From UBA8828 sp964510855 (GTDB lineage: Bacteria; Verrucomicrobiota; Verrucomicrobiia; Opitutales; UBA953): DNA of 64,000 nucleotides. The first letter of the stretch is position 1. Every line of letters begins with the position of its first letter. The stretch covers positions 1 through 64,000 of the forward strand of contig CAZEDB010000005.1 of assembly GCA_964510855.1 (NCBI GenBank). The letters run 5' to 3'. Shown here in pieces: positions 49,602-57,606 of the stretch. The position numbers and the translations under genes are program-made. Under the pieces are notes generated by a model. It was given only the letters and a program-made list of their open reading frames with translations, searched no databases and was not told the DNA's origin.

Positions 49602-49638
49602 GTAGGGCGTCTTCTCCGAAGGCGCCGTGGGGGACAAC
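49602..49638 (+). repeat. REP-like palindrome headed by GTAG
   Basis: GTAG (49602-49605), then GGCGTCTTC - TCC - GAAGGCGCC, identical over the hairpin to the copy at 48207, then GTGGGGGACAACC. It directly precedes (in + coordinates) the end of the second PEP-CTERM gene. Confidence 0.75.
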
Positions 49639-49639
49639 C

Positions 49640-50266
49640 TTACTTACGACGGCGGCGGATGGCAGCGCCGGCAAGAGCAAGGGCACCGAGGATCAAGCCG
49701 TAAGTGGACGGTTCAGGGACGGGAGTGCCGATGGTCAGCCTTTGGATGGAACCGCCACCAGCATCGAGCGTCCAGACCCCCGTATTGAAGAGGCTATAAT
49801 CCTGATCGATTACAAAAGAACCAGAGGCGGGGACTTCGAAGGTGATAAGGTCCCCATTTATGACAGGCAGACCTCCAGCAGCGCCGGGGCCAAAACCAAC
49901 GCTCAGGACCATGTAGTTGGCGGTGGGCGTCGTGAGGAAAAAGACACCGTCTATCTCGGCGGTCGCCGACGTCCTCGTGTTGGCTAGGAGAATTCCAGTA
50001 CGACCGACGGTGAATTCATGGGGCGAGGGCAGAACGTCGAACGGCCTGAGGCCGTTCACATCGCCGCCAAAGGAATTCACCCCAGACAAATCCGAGCCAC
50101 CCACAGGGAAATTTGCGATGGTGCGGGTAAGAGTGCCGGTGAAGGTCCACGAGATGCGGCTGTCGAGGCCTCCATTCTCGGCGCTGATGACCATGTCCCA
50201 GACAAAGCTCTGAGCGGAGCCCGAGGCGGCGGCGAGTAGGGCGGTGAGTGCAGAGACCGTGCGCAT
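49640..50266 (-). CDS. PEP-CTERM protein
   Basis: 208 residues with a signal peptide (MRTVSALTALLAAASGSAQS). The body is beta-rich (ISWTFTGTLTRTI, NYMVLSVGFGPG, ITFEVPASGSFVID) without a recognised domain. The end is VPEPSTYGLILGALALAG followed by RRRRK, a standard PEP-CTERM sorting signal for exosortase. The last 80 or so bases are almost identical in DNA to the ends of the two flanking PEP-CTERM genes. Function unknown; probably a surface or exopolysaccharide-associated protein. Confidence 0.88.
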   Translation of the reverse strand: MRTVSALTALLAAASGSAQSFVWDMVISAENGGLDSRISWTFTGTLTRTIANFPVGGSDLSGVNSFGGDVNGLRPFDVLPSPHEFTVGRTGILLANTRTSATAEIDGVFFLTTPTANYMVLSVGFGPGAAGGLPVINGDLITFEVPASGSFVIDQDYSLFNTGVWTLDAGGGSIQRLTIGTPVPEPSTYGLILGALALAGAAIRRRRK

Positions 50267-50344
50267 TTAAAGAGTAAAAATGCGGGGCAGATAAATTCAA
50301 GGCGAAATGAAACTTACAAGACGTAGGCGAGGTGCCTAGCTGCT

Positions 50345-50390
50345 AGGGCCTGCCCGCTGGGCGGGTCGCGGTCGTCCCAGCGGGACAACC
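50345..50390. repeat. GC-rich double hairpin next to the third PEP-CTERM gene
   Basis: Two hairpins: CCCGC / GCGGG (50353-50365) and GGTCGTCCC / GGGACAACC (50370-50390, one wobble pair). It starts at the stop codon of the PEP-CTERM gene on the minus strand and resembles the element at 49466-49506. Confidence 0.65.
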
Positions 50391-51173
50391 TTACTTACGA
50401 CGGCGGCGGATAGCAGCGCCGGCGAGAGCGAGGCCACCGAGGATTAGGCCGTAAGTGGAGGGTTCAGGGACGGGAGGAATACTGCCGAGCGTCACGGTGG
50501 CGGACTGCATAGTGACATCAAAATACTGTCCAGGGGCGGGTTTCATGGTCTGCATGTCCATGAGCACACCCGATCCGAAGCGCAGCTGGGTGAAAATCGC
50601 GTCGGCTGCCGGCAGGTAGGAGAAATTCTGATTGGCGGTCGAATAGGTGACGTTGCTGTAGGTGTAGATGAAATCACCAGCCCAGCCGGGCCCGCTGCGC
50701 GCGAGACTGAAGGTGGAATTCACGCCGCCAAACAGGTTGTAGTAATTGCCGTCTGCGGTCACGAGGGCGACTATCGGATTGCCGGCTGTATTGCTCGGGT
50801 TGGACGTGAACTGGAAGGAGACCGAGGTCAGGTCGGAGATCCTGAAGCCGGGGAGATCGTTGATGGCAAGGTTGCCGGTGAAAAAGCCGGTATCCTGAAC
50901 TCCCCAATTCGCCGCCTGAGGATAGGTATTGATGTAGGACTGCGGCACCGTCGACCACCCCGCGATGCGATAGGAGCCATCGGTGGTCGTAATATCCCAA
51001 GGCTTCGTCACCGGGGAGCCGCCGACGGGGGCCGCCGTGGCATCCAAGGCATGGGAGGATAAATTGGAGGGCTGGAAGGTGGGATCGGACGTGCCGAAGC
51101 TGTTGGTGTAGCTATAGCCTTGGCCATGTGAAACGGCGGCTAGAAGAAAAACAGCGAAGGTACTGTTACGCAT
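50391..51173 (-). CDS. PEP-CTERM protein
   Basis: 260 residues from ATG 51173 with a signal peptide (MRNSTFAVFLLAAVSHGQG). The mature part is rich in serine, threonine, asparagine and tyrosine, with a jelly-roll-like strand pattern (ISDLTSVSFQFTSNPSNTAG, ALVTADGNYYNLFGGVNS). It ends VPEPSTYGLILGGLALAG and RRRRK. No catalytic motif is recognised. It is the first of three PEP-CTERM genes in the same orientation and is presumably exported and exosortase-processed. Confidence 0.88.
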   Translation of the reverse strand: MRNSTFAVFLLAAVSHGQGYSYTNSFGTSDPTFQPSNLSSHALDATAAPVGGSPVTKPWDITTTDGSYRIAGWSTVPQSYINTYPQAANWGVQDTGFFTGNLAINDLPGFRISDLTSVSFQFTSNPSNTAGNPIVALVTADGNYYNLFGGVNSTFSLARSGPGWAGDFIYTYSNVTYSTANQNFSYLPAADAIFTQLRFGSGVLMDMQTMKPAPGQYFDVTMQSATVTLGSIPPVPEPSTYGLILGGLALAGAAIRRRRK

Positions 51174-51232
51174 AAAATTAGTTAAACAAAGCAACTTACA
51201 GGCGGGCAAGAAAAAGATGCGCAAACCCAATT

Positions 51233-51257
51233 GGCGGTTCTAGAAAAACCGCCCTAC
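51233..51257 (-). repeat. REP-like palindrome headed by GTAG, supplying the prmC stop
   Basis: On the minus strand GTAG (51257-51254) is followed by the stem GGCGGTT / AACCGCC (51253-51233) around a TTTCTAG loop. The TAG of the head is the prmC stop codon (51256-51254). Confidence 0.75.
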
Positions 51258-52099
51258 CCCTTGCGGGCCTGCCAAAAGCGAGGGCGACCGGAGAGGTCGG
51301 ATTTACCCTGCCCTTCCACGAGTCCAACGCGCGTGGAAATTTCCGCGAGCGCCGCGTGTTGGTCGATGCCGGTTTCAAGCACAACCCACCCACCAGAATT
51401 TAAAAAAATAGGCGCGGCTTCAAGAATGCGGCGCAAATCAGCAAGGCCGTTCTCAGGTGCGGCGAGTGCAGCGGTGGGATCAAAGAGGCGTACCTCGGGC
51501 TCGGCAGAGGCGACCTCACCATCAGTTAGGTAAGGTGGGTTAGAAATAATAAGATCGTAGCGATCGGTTACAGCACTGAACCAGTCGGACTTAGCAAAGT
51601 TCACGCGCTCGCTGAGGCCAGTGAGGGCAGCATTCTCGCGCGCGAGGGTTAAAGCGTCGTCCGAAGCATCGAGTGCCTCAACCTTCCACGCGGGACGTTC
51701 ATGGGCGATAGCCAGAGCAATCGCACCCGAGCCCGTGCCGAGATCAAGAACGCGAACTGCTTGGTCGGCCGGAAAAAGCGTGAGGGCATGATCCACCAGT
51801 TCTTCGGTTTCATGACGTGGAATAAGCGCCCGGCGATCTGACTTAAGAGTGAGATTTCGAAACTGCACCGTACCTAAAATATGCTGTAAGGGCTCGCGTG
51901 CCGCGCGACGCACGGTGGCATCACGCAAGCGGGTAATCTCATCAGCATTTAACAAACGCTCAAACTGTAGATAAAGCTCAAGGCGCTTCATACCGAGGAC
52001 ACCCGCGAAGAGGTGTTCCACTTCGGCCTTAGGTTTAGCTAAACCCTTACGACCAAGAAATTCTTCCGCTTTTTTGAGCGTCTCAAGTAGCGTTTGCAT
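51254..52099 (-). CDS. prmC: Peptide chain release factor N5-glutamine methyltransferase
   Basis: A 281-residue methyltransferase that modifies the GGQ glutamine of release factors. The helical N-terminal domain is followed by the SAM motif VLDLGTGSGAIALAIAHE and the substrate motif ISNPPYLTDGE (NPPY). RRALIPRHETEELVDHAL is the usual PrmC block. It is followed by four bases and then the tsaC/sua5-type gene upstream on the same strand, a common pairing. Its TAG stop lies in a REP-like palindrome. Confidence 0.95.
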   Translation of the reverse strand: MQTLLETLKKAEEFLGRKGLAKPKAEVEHLFAGVLGMKRLELYLQFERLLNADEITRLRDATVRRAAREPLQHILGTVQFRNLTLKSDRRALIPRHETEELVDHALTLFPADQAVRVLDLGTGSGAIALAIAHERPAWKVEALDASDDALTLARENAALTGLSERVNFAKSDWFSAVTDRYDLIISNPPYLTDGEVASAEPEVRLFDPTAALAAPENGLADLRRILEAAPIFLNSGGWVVLETGIDQHAALAEISTRVGLVEGQGKSDLSGRPRFWQARKG

Positions 52100-52102
52100 A
52101 GT

Positions 52103-53083
52103 TCAGCGGGCGGCGGCGCGACGTAAGCGATCGTTAAGTGCAACTCCAACACCTGTAGGTTCAGCGAGTTCAACCAAGATGGCCTCGTAGCCGCGACGGT
52201 CGAGCTTACGGAGTATGGCAAAAAGCGCGTGAGCGGCTTCGACAAGATCGCCCGACTCTGAAAGATAAAAGGTGTCGATTCCTGCAGGCAAAGATTTGCG
52301 CCGCGACTGAAGCAGTAGCGCCGTATGAGCCGGAGGAATGACCGGTGCTGTACCCCGCGCAAAAAGATGAAGGGGGGTGAGCGGGCTGTAGTGGCGAGCC
52401 AACATACCGGGTGCTAGTTGCGCTTCGTTCGTTTCAGCGGCACGCGTGACGACTTCTACAGGTATACCGAGCGCAGCCTCGAGTGCCTCGCGTGCGATGG
52501 GTCCGGGTCGGAGTAAGCGAGCCTGGGTGGTGTCGGAAAGGTCAAGAATAGTGGACTCAATACCATGCACGCAGGCACCACCATCCACCATCCAGGGGCA
52601 ACGCTCCCCGAGTGAATCACGTACATGCGATACGAGGGTTGGGCTGATATAACCAAAAGGGTTAGCACTCGGAGCTGCCAAAGGGCCAACGAGTTCGAGA
52701 ATTTTTCTAAAAACAGGGTGGGCAGGAATACGTACCGCCACGGTTTCCTGCCCAGCTGTTACTAAATCGGGAACCGACGGTAGACGCTTAAGAATGACGG
52801 TTAAAGGACCAGGCCAAAAGGCATTCAATCGATCAAGGCGGACATCTGTCTTAGCGACGCGCTCAAGTTGGGCGCGGTCACTGACATGGACAATTAACGG
52901 GTCGAGTAAAGGGCGGCCCTTGGCGGCAAAGACTTTAGCTAAAGCTGCAGGATTAAAAGCATCTGCAGCCAAACCATAGACGGTTTCGGTAGGGAGGGCG
53001 ACAATCTCACCAGCACGAAGCAAGGCGGCAGCACGCTCGAGGTCCGAACTCGAAGCAGAAAGAATGGGCGGTAGGTCAGCCAC
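52103..53083 (-). CDS. Threonylcarbamoyl-AMP synthase (Sua5 type)
   Basis: 326 residues from a GTG at 53083. The YrdC-like domain (GEIVALPTETVYGLAADAFN, KVFAAKGRP, FWPGPLTVILKR, RIPAHPVFRKIL, APSANPFGYISPT) makes threonylcarbamoyl-AMP for the t6A37 tRNA modification. A C-terminal Sua5 domain (about residues 215-326; LAPGMLARHYSPLTPLHLFA) makes it Sua5 rather than the short TsaC. It lies immediately upstream of prmC. Confidence 0.94.
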   Translation of the reverse strand: MADLPPILSASSSDLERAAALLRAGEIVALPTETVYGLAADAFNPAALAKVFAAKGRPLLDPLIVHVSDRAQLERVAKTDVRLDRLNAFWPGPLTVILKRLPSVPDLVTAGQETVAVRIPAHPVFRKILELVGPLAAPSANPFGYISPTLVSHVRDSLGERCPWMVDGGACVHGIESTILDLSDTTQARLLRPGPIAREALEAALGIPVEVVTRAAETNEAQLAPGMLARHYSPLTPLHLFARGTAPVIPPAHTALLLQSRRKSLPAGIDTFYLSESGDLVEAAHALFAILRKLDRRGYEAILVELAEPTGVGVALNDRLRRAAAR

Positions 53084-53155
53084 GTGAAAAGTAAGCCGTG
53101 GGGCGCAAGTAAGCGCAAGGCAGGGAAAAACCTAGGCAAAAAGACAGGGACAACA

Positions 53156-53182
53156 AAAAGGCCCGCTGAAGCGGGCCTTTTA
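53156..53182 (-). terminator. Intrinsic terminator after rpsR
   Basis: AAAAAGGCCCGC - TGAA - GCGGGCCTTTT (53156-53180), read on the minus strand as a hairpin followed by TTTTT, 18 bases past the rpsR stop. Confidence 0.92.
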
Positions 53183-53199
53183 ACTTAGTAAGCCGCAGC

Positions 53200-53394
53200 T
53201 TACTGCATCGAAAGCATCGAGCGACCGCGCTTGATGGACTTCGAAACGTGGCGCTGTTGACGAGCGTTGAGGCCGGTCAACTTGCGGGGCAGGATTTTAC
53301 CCGTCTCGGTGACGTAACGGGCGAGGGCCTCGGGATCGGTGAAATCGAAATCGAGGGGATTTTTGGAGCGGTTAGGCTTACTGTCGGTGCTCAT
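53200..53394 (-). CDS. rpsR: 30S ribosomal protein bS18
   Basis: 64 residues from ATG 53394 (MSTDSKPNRSKNPLDFDFTD), a little shorter than most bS18. The conserved core DPEALARYVTETGKILPRK and LTGLNARQQRHVSKSIKRGR is complete. bS18 pairs with bS6 on the 30S platform, but rpsF is not adjacent here. CCTCCC-rich sequence on the + strand just upstream (GGGAGGG) provides a GGAGG-free but purine-poor leader on the minus strand, so the start is chosen by family similarity. Confidence 0.95.
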   Translation of the reverse strand: MSTDSKPNRSKNPLDFDFTDPEALARYVTETGKILPRKLTGLNARQQRHVSKSIKRGRSMLSMQ

Positions 53395-53526
53395 GGGAGG
53401 GTTTGAAATGGGGATTCCTGGGGGCTGAGGCAAGAGGAAAGGAGGGTCTCACGAGGGGCCGGGGCATAAACGAGGCAAAACCCCTAAATGAAAGGGCCTG
53501 AGGGGATAAAACCCCATAAACCCCGA

Positions 53527-55053
53527 TTAATACGCCTTAGCCATGACTACGCGGCGGGCACTGGGCTCACCGGTCACCACACATTTACCAGGCTCAGCTT
53601 TCGCATGAAGCGGAATACAGCGAATGGTAACCTTGAGCTCTTCCTTGAGACGTTTCTCGACTTCAGCCGAACCATTCCAGTGGCAAAGAGCAAAGCCGCC
53701 GTGAATTTCAGGCCGCTCGGCATGACTCGCTGCGAAGTAAGCCTTCAACTCGTCAAAGGTGTCGATGACCTTAGTGTGAGTAGCCTGGAAGGCACGAGCC
53801 CGCGCCAGCAAGTTGTCTTGAATGGTCTGTAGGCGAGCGGCGATACCGCTAACTAATTCGGCACGAGGCACCAGCGTTTTTTCTCCGGTGTCGCGGCGAG
53901 CAACCATCGCGGAATCGGCGGCCATATCACGTGGACCTACTTCAATGCGCAGCGGCACACCCTTCTTAATCCAATTCCAAGTTTTTTCACCGCCGCGGAG
54001 ATCGCGGTCGTCAATGGTTACCGTAACGGGACGGCCATGGAAGGTTTGAGTAAGGAGCTCTTTCTGTAACGATTTACAATAGGCGAGAACTTCGGATCGG
54101 CCTGCATCATCGCGATAAATCGGAATAATCACCGCATGCTGAGGGGCGAGACGGGGCGGAACGACTAAACCATCATCGTCGGCATGCGTCATAATCATGC
54201 CACCAATCAAACGCGTAGAGACACCCCACGAAGTTGTGTGCGCATACTGCAAGGTGCCGCCTTCATCTTGGAAGCGAATGTTGCACGACTTAGAGAAGTT
54301 TTGCCCTAGATAATGCGAGGTTCCCGCCTGTAACGCCTTGCGGTCTTGCATCATGGCTTCGATACAGAAGGTCTCGACCGCACCTGGGAAGCGTTCCCCC
54401 TCGGTCTTGGTGCCTTGAATCACAGGCATCGCCATATGATTTTCAGCAAAGTCTGCGTAAACCTCGAGCATGCGAACCGTCTCTTCCATCGCCTCTTTTT
54501 CGGTAGCATGGACGGTATGACCTTCTTGCCAGAGAAATTCAGCGGTACGTAAGAAAAGTCGCGTACGCATTTCCCAGCGCACCACATTAGCCCACTGATT
54601 AATGAGGATGGGTAGATCGCGATACGACTGCACCCACTTGGAATAAGTTTCGCCGATAATCGTTTCTGAGGTGGGTCGAACAATCAGCGGCTCTTCAAGC
54701 GGGCCGGCGGGAACGAGTTTACCATCTGGCCCGGCTTCGAGTCGCGAATGCGTTACCACCGCACACTCCTTTGCAAAACCTTCAACGTGCTGAGCTTCCT
54801 TCTGCAGGTAGCTCATAGGAATAAAAAGCGGGAAGTAGGCATTCACGTGACCAGTGGCCTTAAACTTAACATCGAGGTCGCGCTGAATGTTTTCCCAGAG
54901 CGCATAGCCCCAAGGCTTAATCACCATGCAACCGCGCACAGGACTATTCTCCGCGAGGTCGGCGGCCTTGATGACCTGCAAGTACCATTCAGGGTAGTCC
55001 TCAGCACGCGTAGGCGTGATGGCGGTTTTGGGCTTAGCAGGAGGTTGCGACAT
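53527..55053 (-). CDS. proS: Prolyl-tRNA synthetase, archaeal/eukaryotic type
   Basis: 508 residues. Class II motif 2 is VVRWEMRTRLFLRTAEFLWQEGHTVH and motif 3 includes SWGVSTRLIGGMIMTHADDDG. PLIVRPTSETIIGETYSKWV is typical. It lacks the large INS editing domain of the E. coli type and has the C-terminal extension ending in Tyr (AKAY) that characterises the archaeal/eukaryotic-like ProRS found in some bacteria. The C-terminal zinc-site cysteines are mostly absent. Confidence 0.95.
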   Translation of the reverse strand: MSQPPAKPKTAITPTRAEDYPEWYLQVIKAADLAENSPVRGCMVIKPWGYALWENIQRDLDVKFKATGHVNAYFPLFIPMSYLQKEAQHVEGFAKECAVVTHSRLEAGPDGKLVPAGPLEEPLIVRPTSETIIGETYSKWVQSYRDLPILINQWANVVRWEMRTRLFLRTAEFLWQEGHTVHATEKEAMEETVRMLEVYADFAENHMAMPVIQGTKTEGERFPGAVETFCIEAMMQDRKALQAGTSHYLGQNFSKSCNIRFQDEGGTLQYAHTTSWGVSTRLIGGMIMTHADDDGLVVPPRLAPQHAVIIPIYRDDAGRSEVLAYCKSLQKELLTQTFHGRPVTVTIDDRDLRGGEKTWNWIKKGVPLRIEVGPRDMAADSAMVARRDTGEKTLVPRAELVSGIAARLQTIQDNLLARARAFQATHTKVIDTFDELKAYFAASHAERPEIHGGFALCHWNGSAEVEKRLKEELKVTIRCIPLHAKAEPGKCVVTGEPSARRVVMAKAY

Positions 55054-55162
55054 AGAGGCGGCGGAATGAAAAGAAAAGGCGAGTCGAGGGCGGGTGACAA
55101 TAGCAGGGTTAAAAGAAACCCGCCCAACCCTATTCAGGCTTAAATCGAGCGCGCGACCCGGT

Positions 55163-56509
55163 TTAGCGACTCCAGTCGGCTGCTCCTTGACGCGTAGCCC
55201 GGAAGAATTTTACCGATAAAACTATAGCGGCGAAAGCGAGGCTTAAGGCTAAGGCGATCCATATGCCTACCGCGCCAAGCCCAAGCGGGAAGGCCAAAAC
55301 GAGCGCAAGGGGTAGCGCGATACCCCAGTAAGCTAGAGCTGCAGCCCACGAAGCCCAGGCGGCATAGTTAATCGAACGTAACAGATGCGCAGCCACAACC
55401 TGTAGAGCATCAAAGGGCGCCCAGAGTGCCGCGGCGATTAAAAGTGCTGCGGCCAATACTCCGGTGGGCGTTCCTGCGACAGCATACAGGGCGAGCAAGG
55501 GCTCGCGCAGGAGCACAAGGCCCAGCCCGTAAGCTGCCATACATACGCCCGCGATTAAGAGCGCACCGAGTCCGATGGCGCGGGCCGCAACGCGATCATT
55601 GGCCCCGCGCGCTTCACCGACGCGAATGCCTGCGCCAATACCTAAACCTAAGGGCAACATAAAGGCAGCCGACGCAGTGCTCACCGCAACTTGGTGCGCC
55701 GCCTGTGCGGTGGGTGATATCCAACCCGCCATAATGGGCACTAAGGCAAAGATACCGACTTCGCTTAAACTATGAAGGCCAGCAGGTATACCGGTCTTGA
55801 GCAGACGACGGAAAACCTCACGTGTGTAACCTAAAGCCCAGCAAGGTTTACCTCGACCCGGCGTGAACCAAAGGCCGGCCAACATAATGATACGTGAGAA
55901 CAAGGTAGCCCACGCTGCACCTGCAATGCCGAGAGCAGGACATCCCCAATTGCCATACATCATGACCCAATTCAGTAAAACGTTCGCCAGTAGACCAACG
56001 CTAAGCCAAGTCAGGGAAATCCAAGGCTGGTGTTGGCTATCGCGATGAGAGCGCAGGGCATGAAAGAGTAATCCAGGCACCATCGCCCAAGCCATAATCA
56101 CATAATAATCGTGCGCTGCCTCTGCCACCTCAGGAGCCGAGCCGAGCATCGGCAACAAAGAAGCAAGAGCGTGCGTAGCTGCGGCCAGAACCACCCCTAA
56201 GCCTAAAGCTAGGGTCATCCCGTGCCTTAGTATGGTTGAAGATGAGCCCGCGATGCCGGCGCCATTATCTTGCGATTGATAAACACTGATGGCTCCCACC
56301 ACACCGATACCAAAGACGTAGGGAATATAGTTGAGGTTTCCTGCGAGCGCACTGCTCGCGAGGGCCGTCTCACCGAGACGAGCCGCCATCACCACATCGG
56401 TGACAAACATGAGCCCGTAGCCCACCATCCCTAACATAATCGGAACCGAAAGACGCAGCGTGGGAGGAAGCTCGCTCCGAATACGAGCCCAAGAGATGGA
56501 CGAACTCAT
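55163..56509 (-). CDS. MATE family efflux transporter
   Basis: A 448-residue membrane protein with about 12 helices. LRLSVPIMLGMVGYGLMFVTDVVMAARLGETALAS at the N-terminus is the MATE pattern (PxxxG, then D in helix 1), repeated in the second half (GIPAGLHSLSEVGIFALVPI). MATE proteins export drugs or metabolites with Na+ or H+. Its start overlaps the upstream ABC ATPase stop by four bases, an unusual coupling of two transporter types. Confidence 0.92.
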   Translation of the reverse strand: MSSSISWARIRSELPPTLRLSVPIMLGMVGYGLMFVTDVVMAARLGETALASSALAGNLNYIPYVFGIGVVGAISVYQSQDNGAGIAGSSSTILRHGMTLALGLGVVLAAATHALASLLPMLGSAPEVAEAAHDYYVIMAWAMVPGLLFHALRSHRDSQHQPWISLTWLSVGLLANVLLNWVMMYGNWGCPALGIAGAAWATLFSRIIMLAGLWFTPGRGKPCWALGYTREVFRRLLKTGIPAGLHSLSEVGIFALVPIMAGWISPTAQAAHQVAVSTASAAFMLPLGLGIGAGIRVGEARGANDRVAARAIGLGALLIAGVCMAAYGLGLVLLREPLLALYAVAGTPTGVLAAALLIAAALWAPFDALQVVAAHLLRSINYAAWASWAAALAYWGIALPLALVLAFPLGLGAVGIWIALALSLAFAAIVLSVKFFRATRQGAADWSR

Positions 56510-57564
56510 AGCGAAAGAATGACGGCATCTTCAGGCTCAATCCAAGCGACTAAAGGCAAGGCGGTGTTGAGACGCTGGCGGGCATTGGCTTCAGTAATAT
56601 GCAAGACTGTGCCCTGCTCGGTAACAAAACGGTGGCGGGTGAGTTCGCCTTCAAAGCGTGATTCAGTGATCTTACCTCTCCAGGCATTTTCTTCAGGGCC
56701 TTGCGACTCGAGACGTAACGCTTCTGGGCGAAGACACAGCATCACTTGACTACCTTCAGCGGGTGGTTGCGAGGGTTGGGCCAAGGCCGCACTCACTTCG
56801 CCAAGCGCGCAGCGAACCACGCCCTCCCCTGCAGCTTGTCTTACGAGCGTGGCGGGCAACAAATTAGCCTGACCAAGGAAAAGAGCCGTCCAACTATCTA
56901 CCGGCCGGCGATAGCAATCTAACGGGCTGCCCGTTTGTATGAGTCGACCTTGCTTGAGAATAGCCAAGCGGTCAGCCCAAGCCATAGCTTGTGGCAAATC
57001 CTGCGTAACCCAAACGGTCGTGATACCTTGAGCGCGAAGGTAAGGACGAAGTTGAGCCCATAACCCTGCACGTGCGAGTGAGTCGAGTTGTGAAAACGGC
57101 TCATCGAGTAACAGCAAGCTAGGCTTGGTCGTTAGGGCACGAGCAAGTGCCACGCGCTGCTGCATACCGCCGGAAAGTTCAGCTAAAGGTCGCTGAGCGA
57201 CTTCCGATGCACCTAATAACTCCAGTAAAGATCTCGCATGCGAGCGCACCTCAGGCGTGGAAGATGATGCCAATAAAGATTCCTCGACGGTTAACTGCGG
57301 GAAGGTAGGCAGTGTGGGACTTACCAAGGCCACGGAGCGATCCCGCAAAGGTAGGCTGGTGATATCGCGCTCGGCTAAATGCATCTTGCCGCCGTCTACC
57401 GGCTGCAATCCTGCGAGTAATTTAAGTAGGGTAGATTTGCCGGCACCCGAGGGGCCAAGTACGGCGAGGAGCTCGCCTGCTGCCGCCTCAAGATAGAGTC
57501 CTGCGAGTGCGTCCGTTGAGCCGAAGCGACGGCGAAGATTGCTGATACGGAGTTGGGCCACCAA
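56506..57564 (-). CDS. Orphan ABC transporter ATPase with TOBE-like domain (PotA/FbpC type)
   Basis: 352 residues from TTG 57564 or the adjacent GTG. Walker A is LGPSGAGKSTLLKLLAG, signature LSGGMQQRVALARAL, Walker B LLLLDEPFSQLD, and the switch is glutamine (VWVTQDLPQAM) instead of the usual histidine. A C-terminal TOBE-like domain (about residues 240-350, with RPEALRLE) is typical of importers for iron, spermidine or sulfate. No permease or binding protein lies next to it; it overlaps the MATE gene. Its transporter partner must be encoded elsewhere. Confidence 0.88.
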   Translation of the reverse strand: MVAQLRISNLRRRFGSTDALAGLYLEAAAGELLAVLGPSGAGKSTLLKLLAGLQPVDGGKMHLAERDITSLPLRDRSVALVSPTLPTFPQLTVEESLLASSSTPEVRSHARSLLELLGASEVAQRPLAELSGGMQQRVALARALTTKPSLLLLDEPFSQLDSLARAGLWAQLRPYLRAQGITTVWVTQDLPQAMAWADRLAILKQGRLIQTGSPLDCYRRPVDSWTALFLGQANLLPATLVRQAAGEGVVRCALGEVSAALAQPSQPPAEGSQVMLCLRPEALRLESQGPEENAWRGKITESRFEGELTRHRFVTEQGTVLHITEANARQRLNTALPLVAWIEPEDAVILSL

Positions 57565-57606
57565 CGTGAGAGACGACGGACTTGCCCGAAAGGCAAGCCG
57601 AGGACT

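Noticed and set aside
52989..53003. GGTAGGGAGGGCG resembling the REP head
   Set aside because: It lies inside the Sua5-type coding sequence and has no following hairpin.
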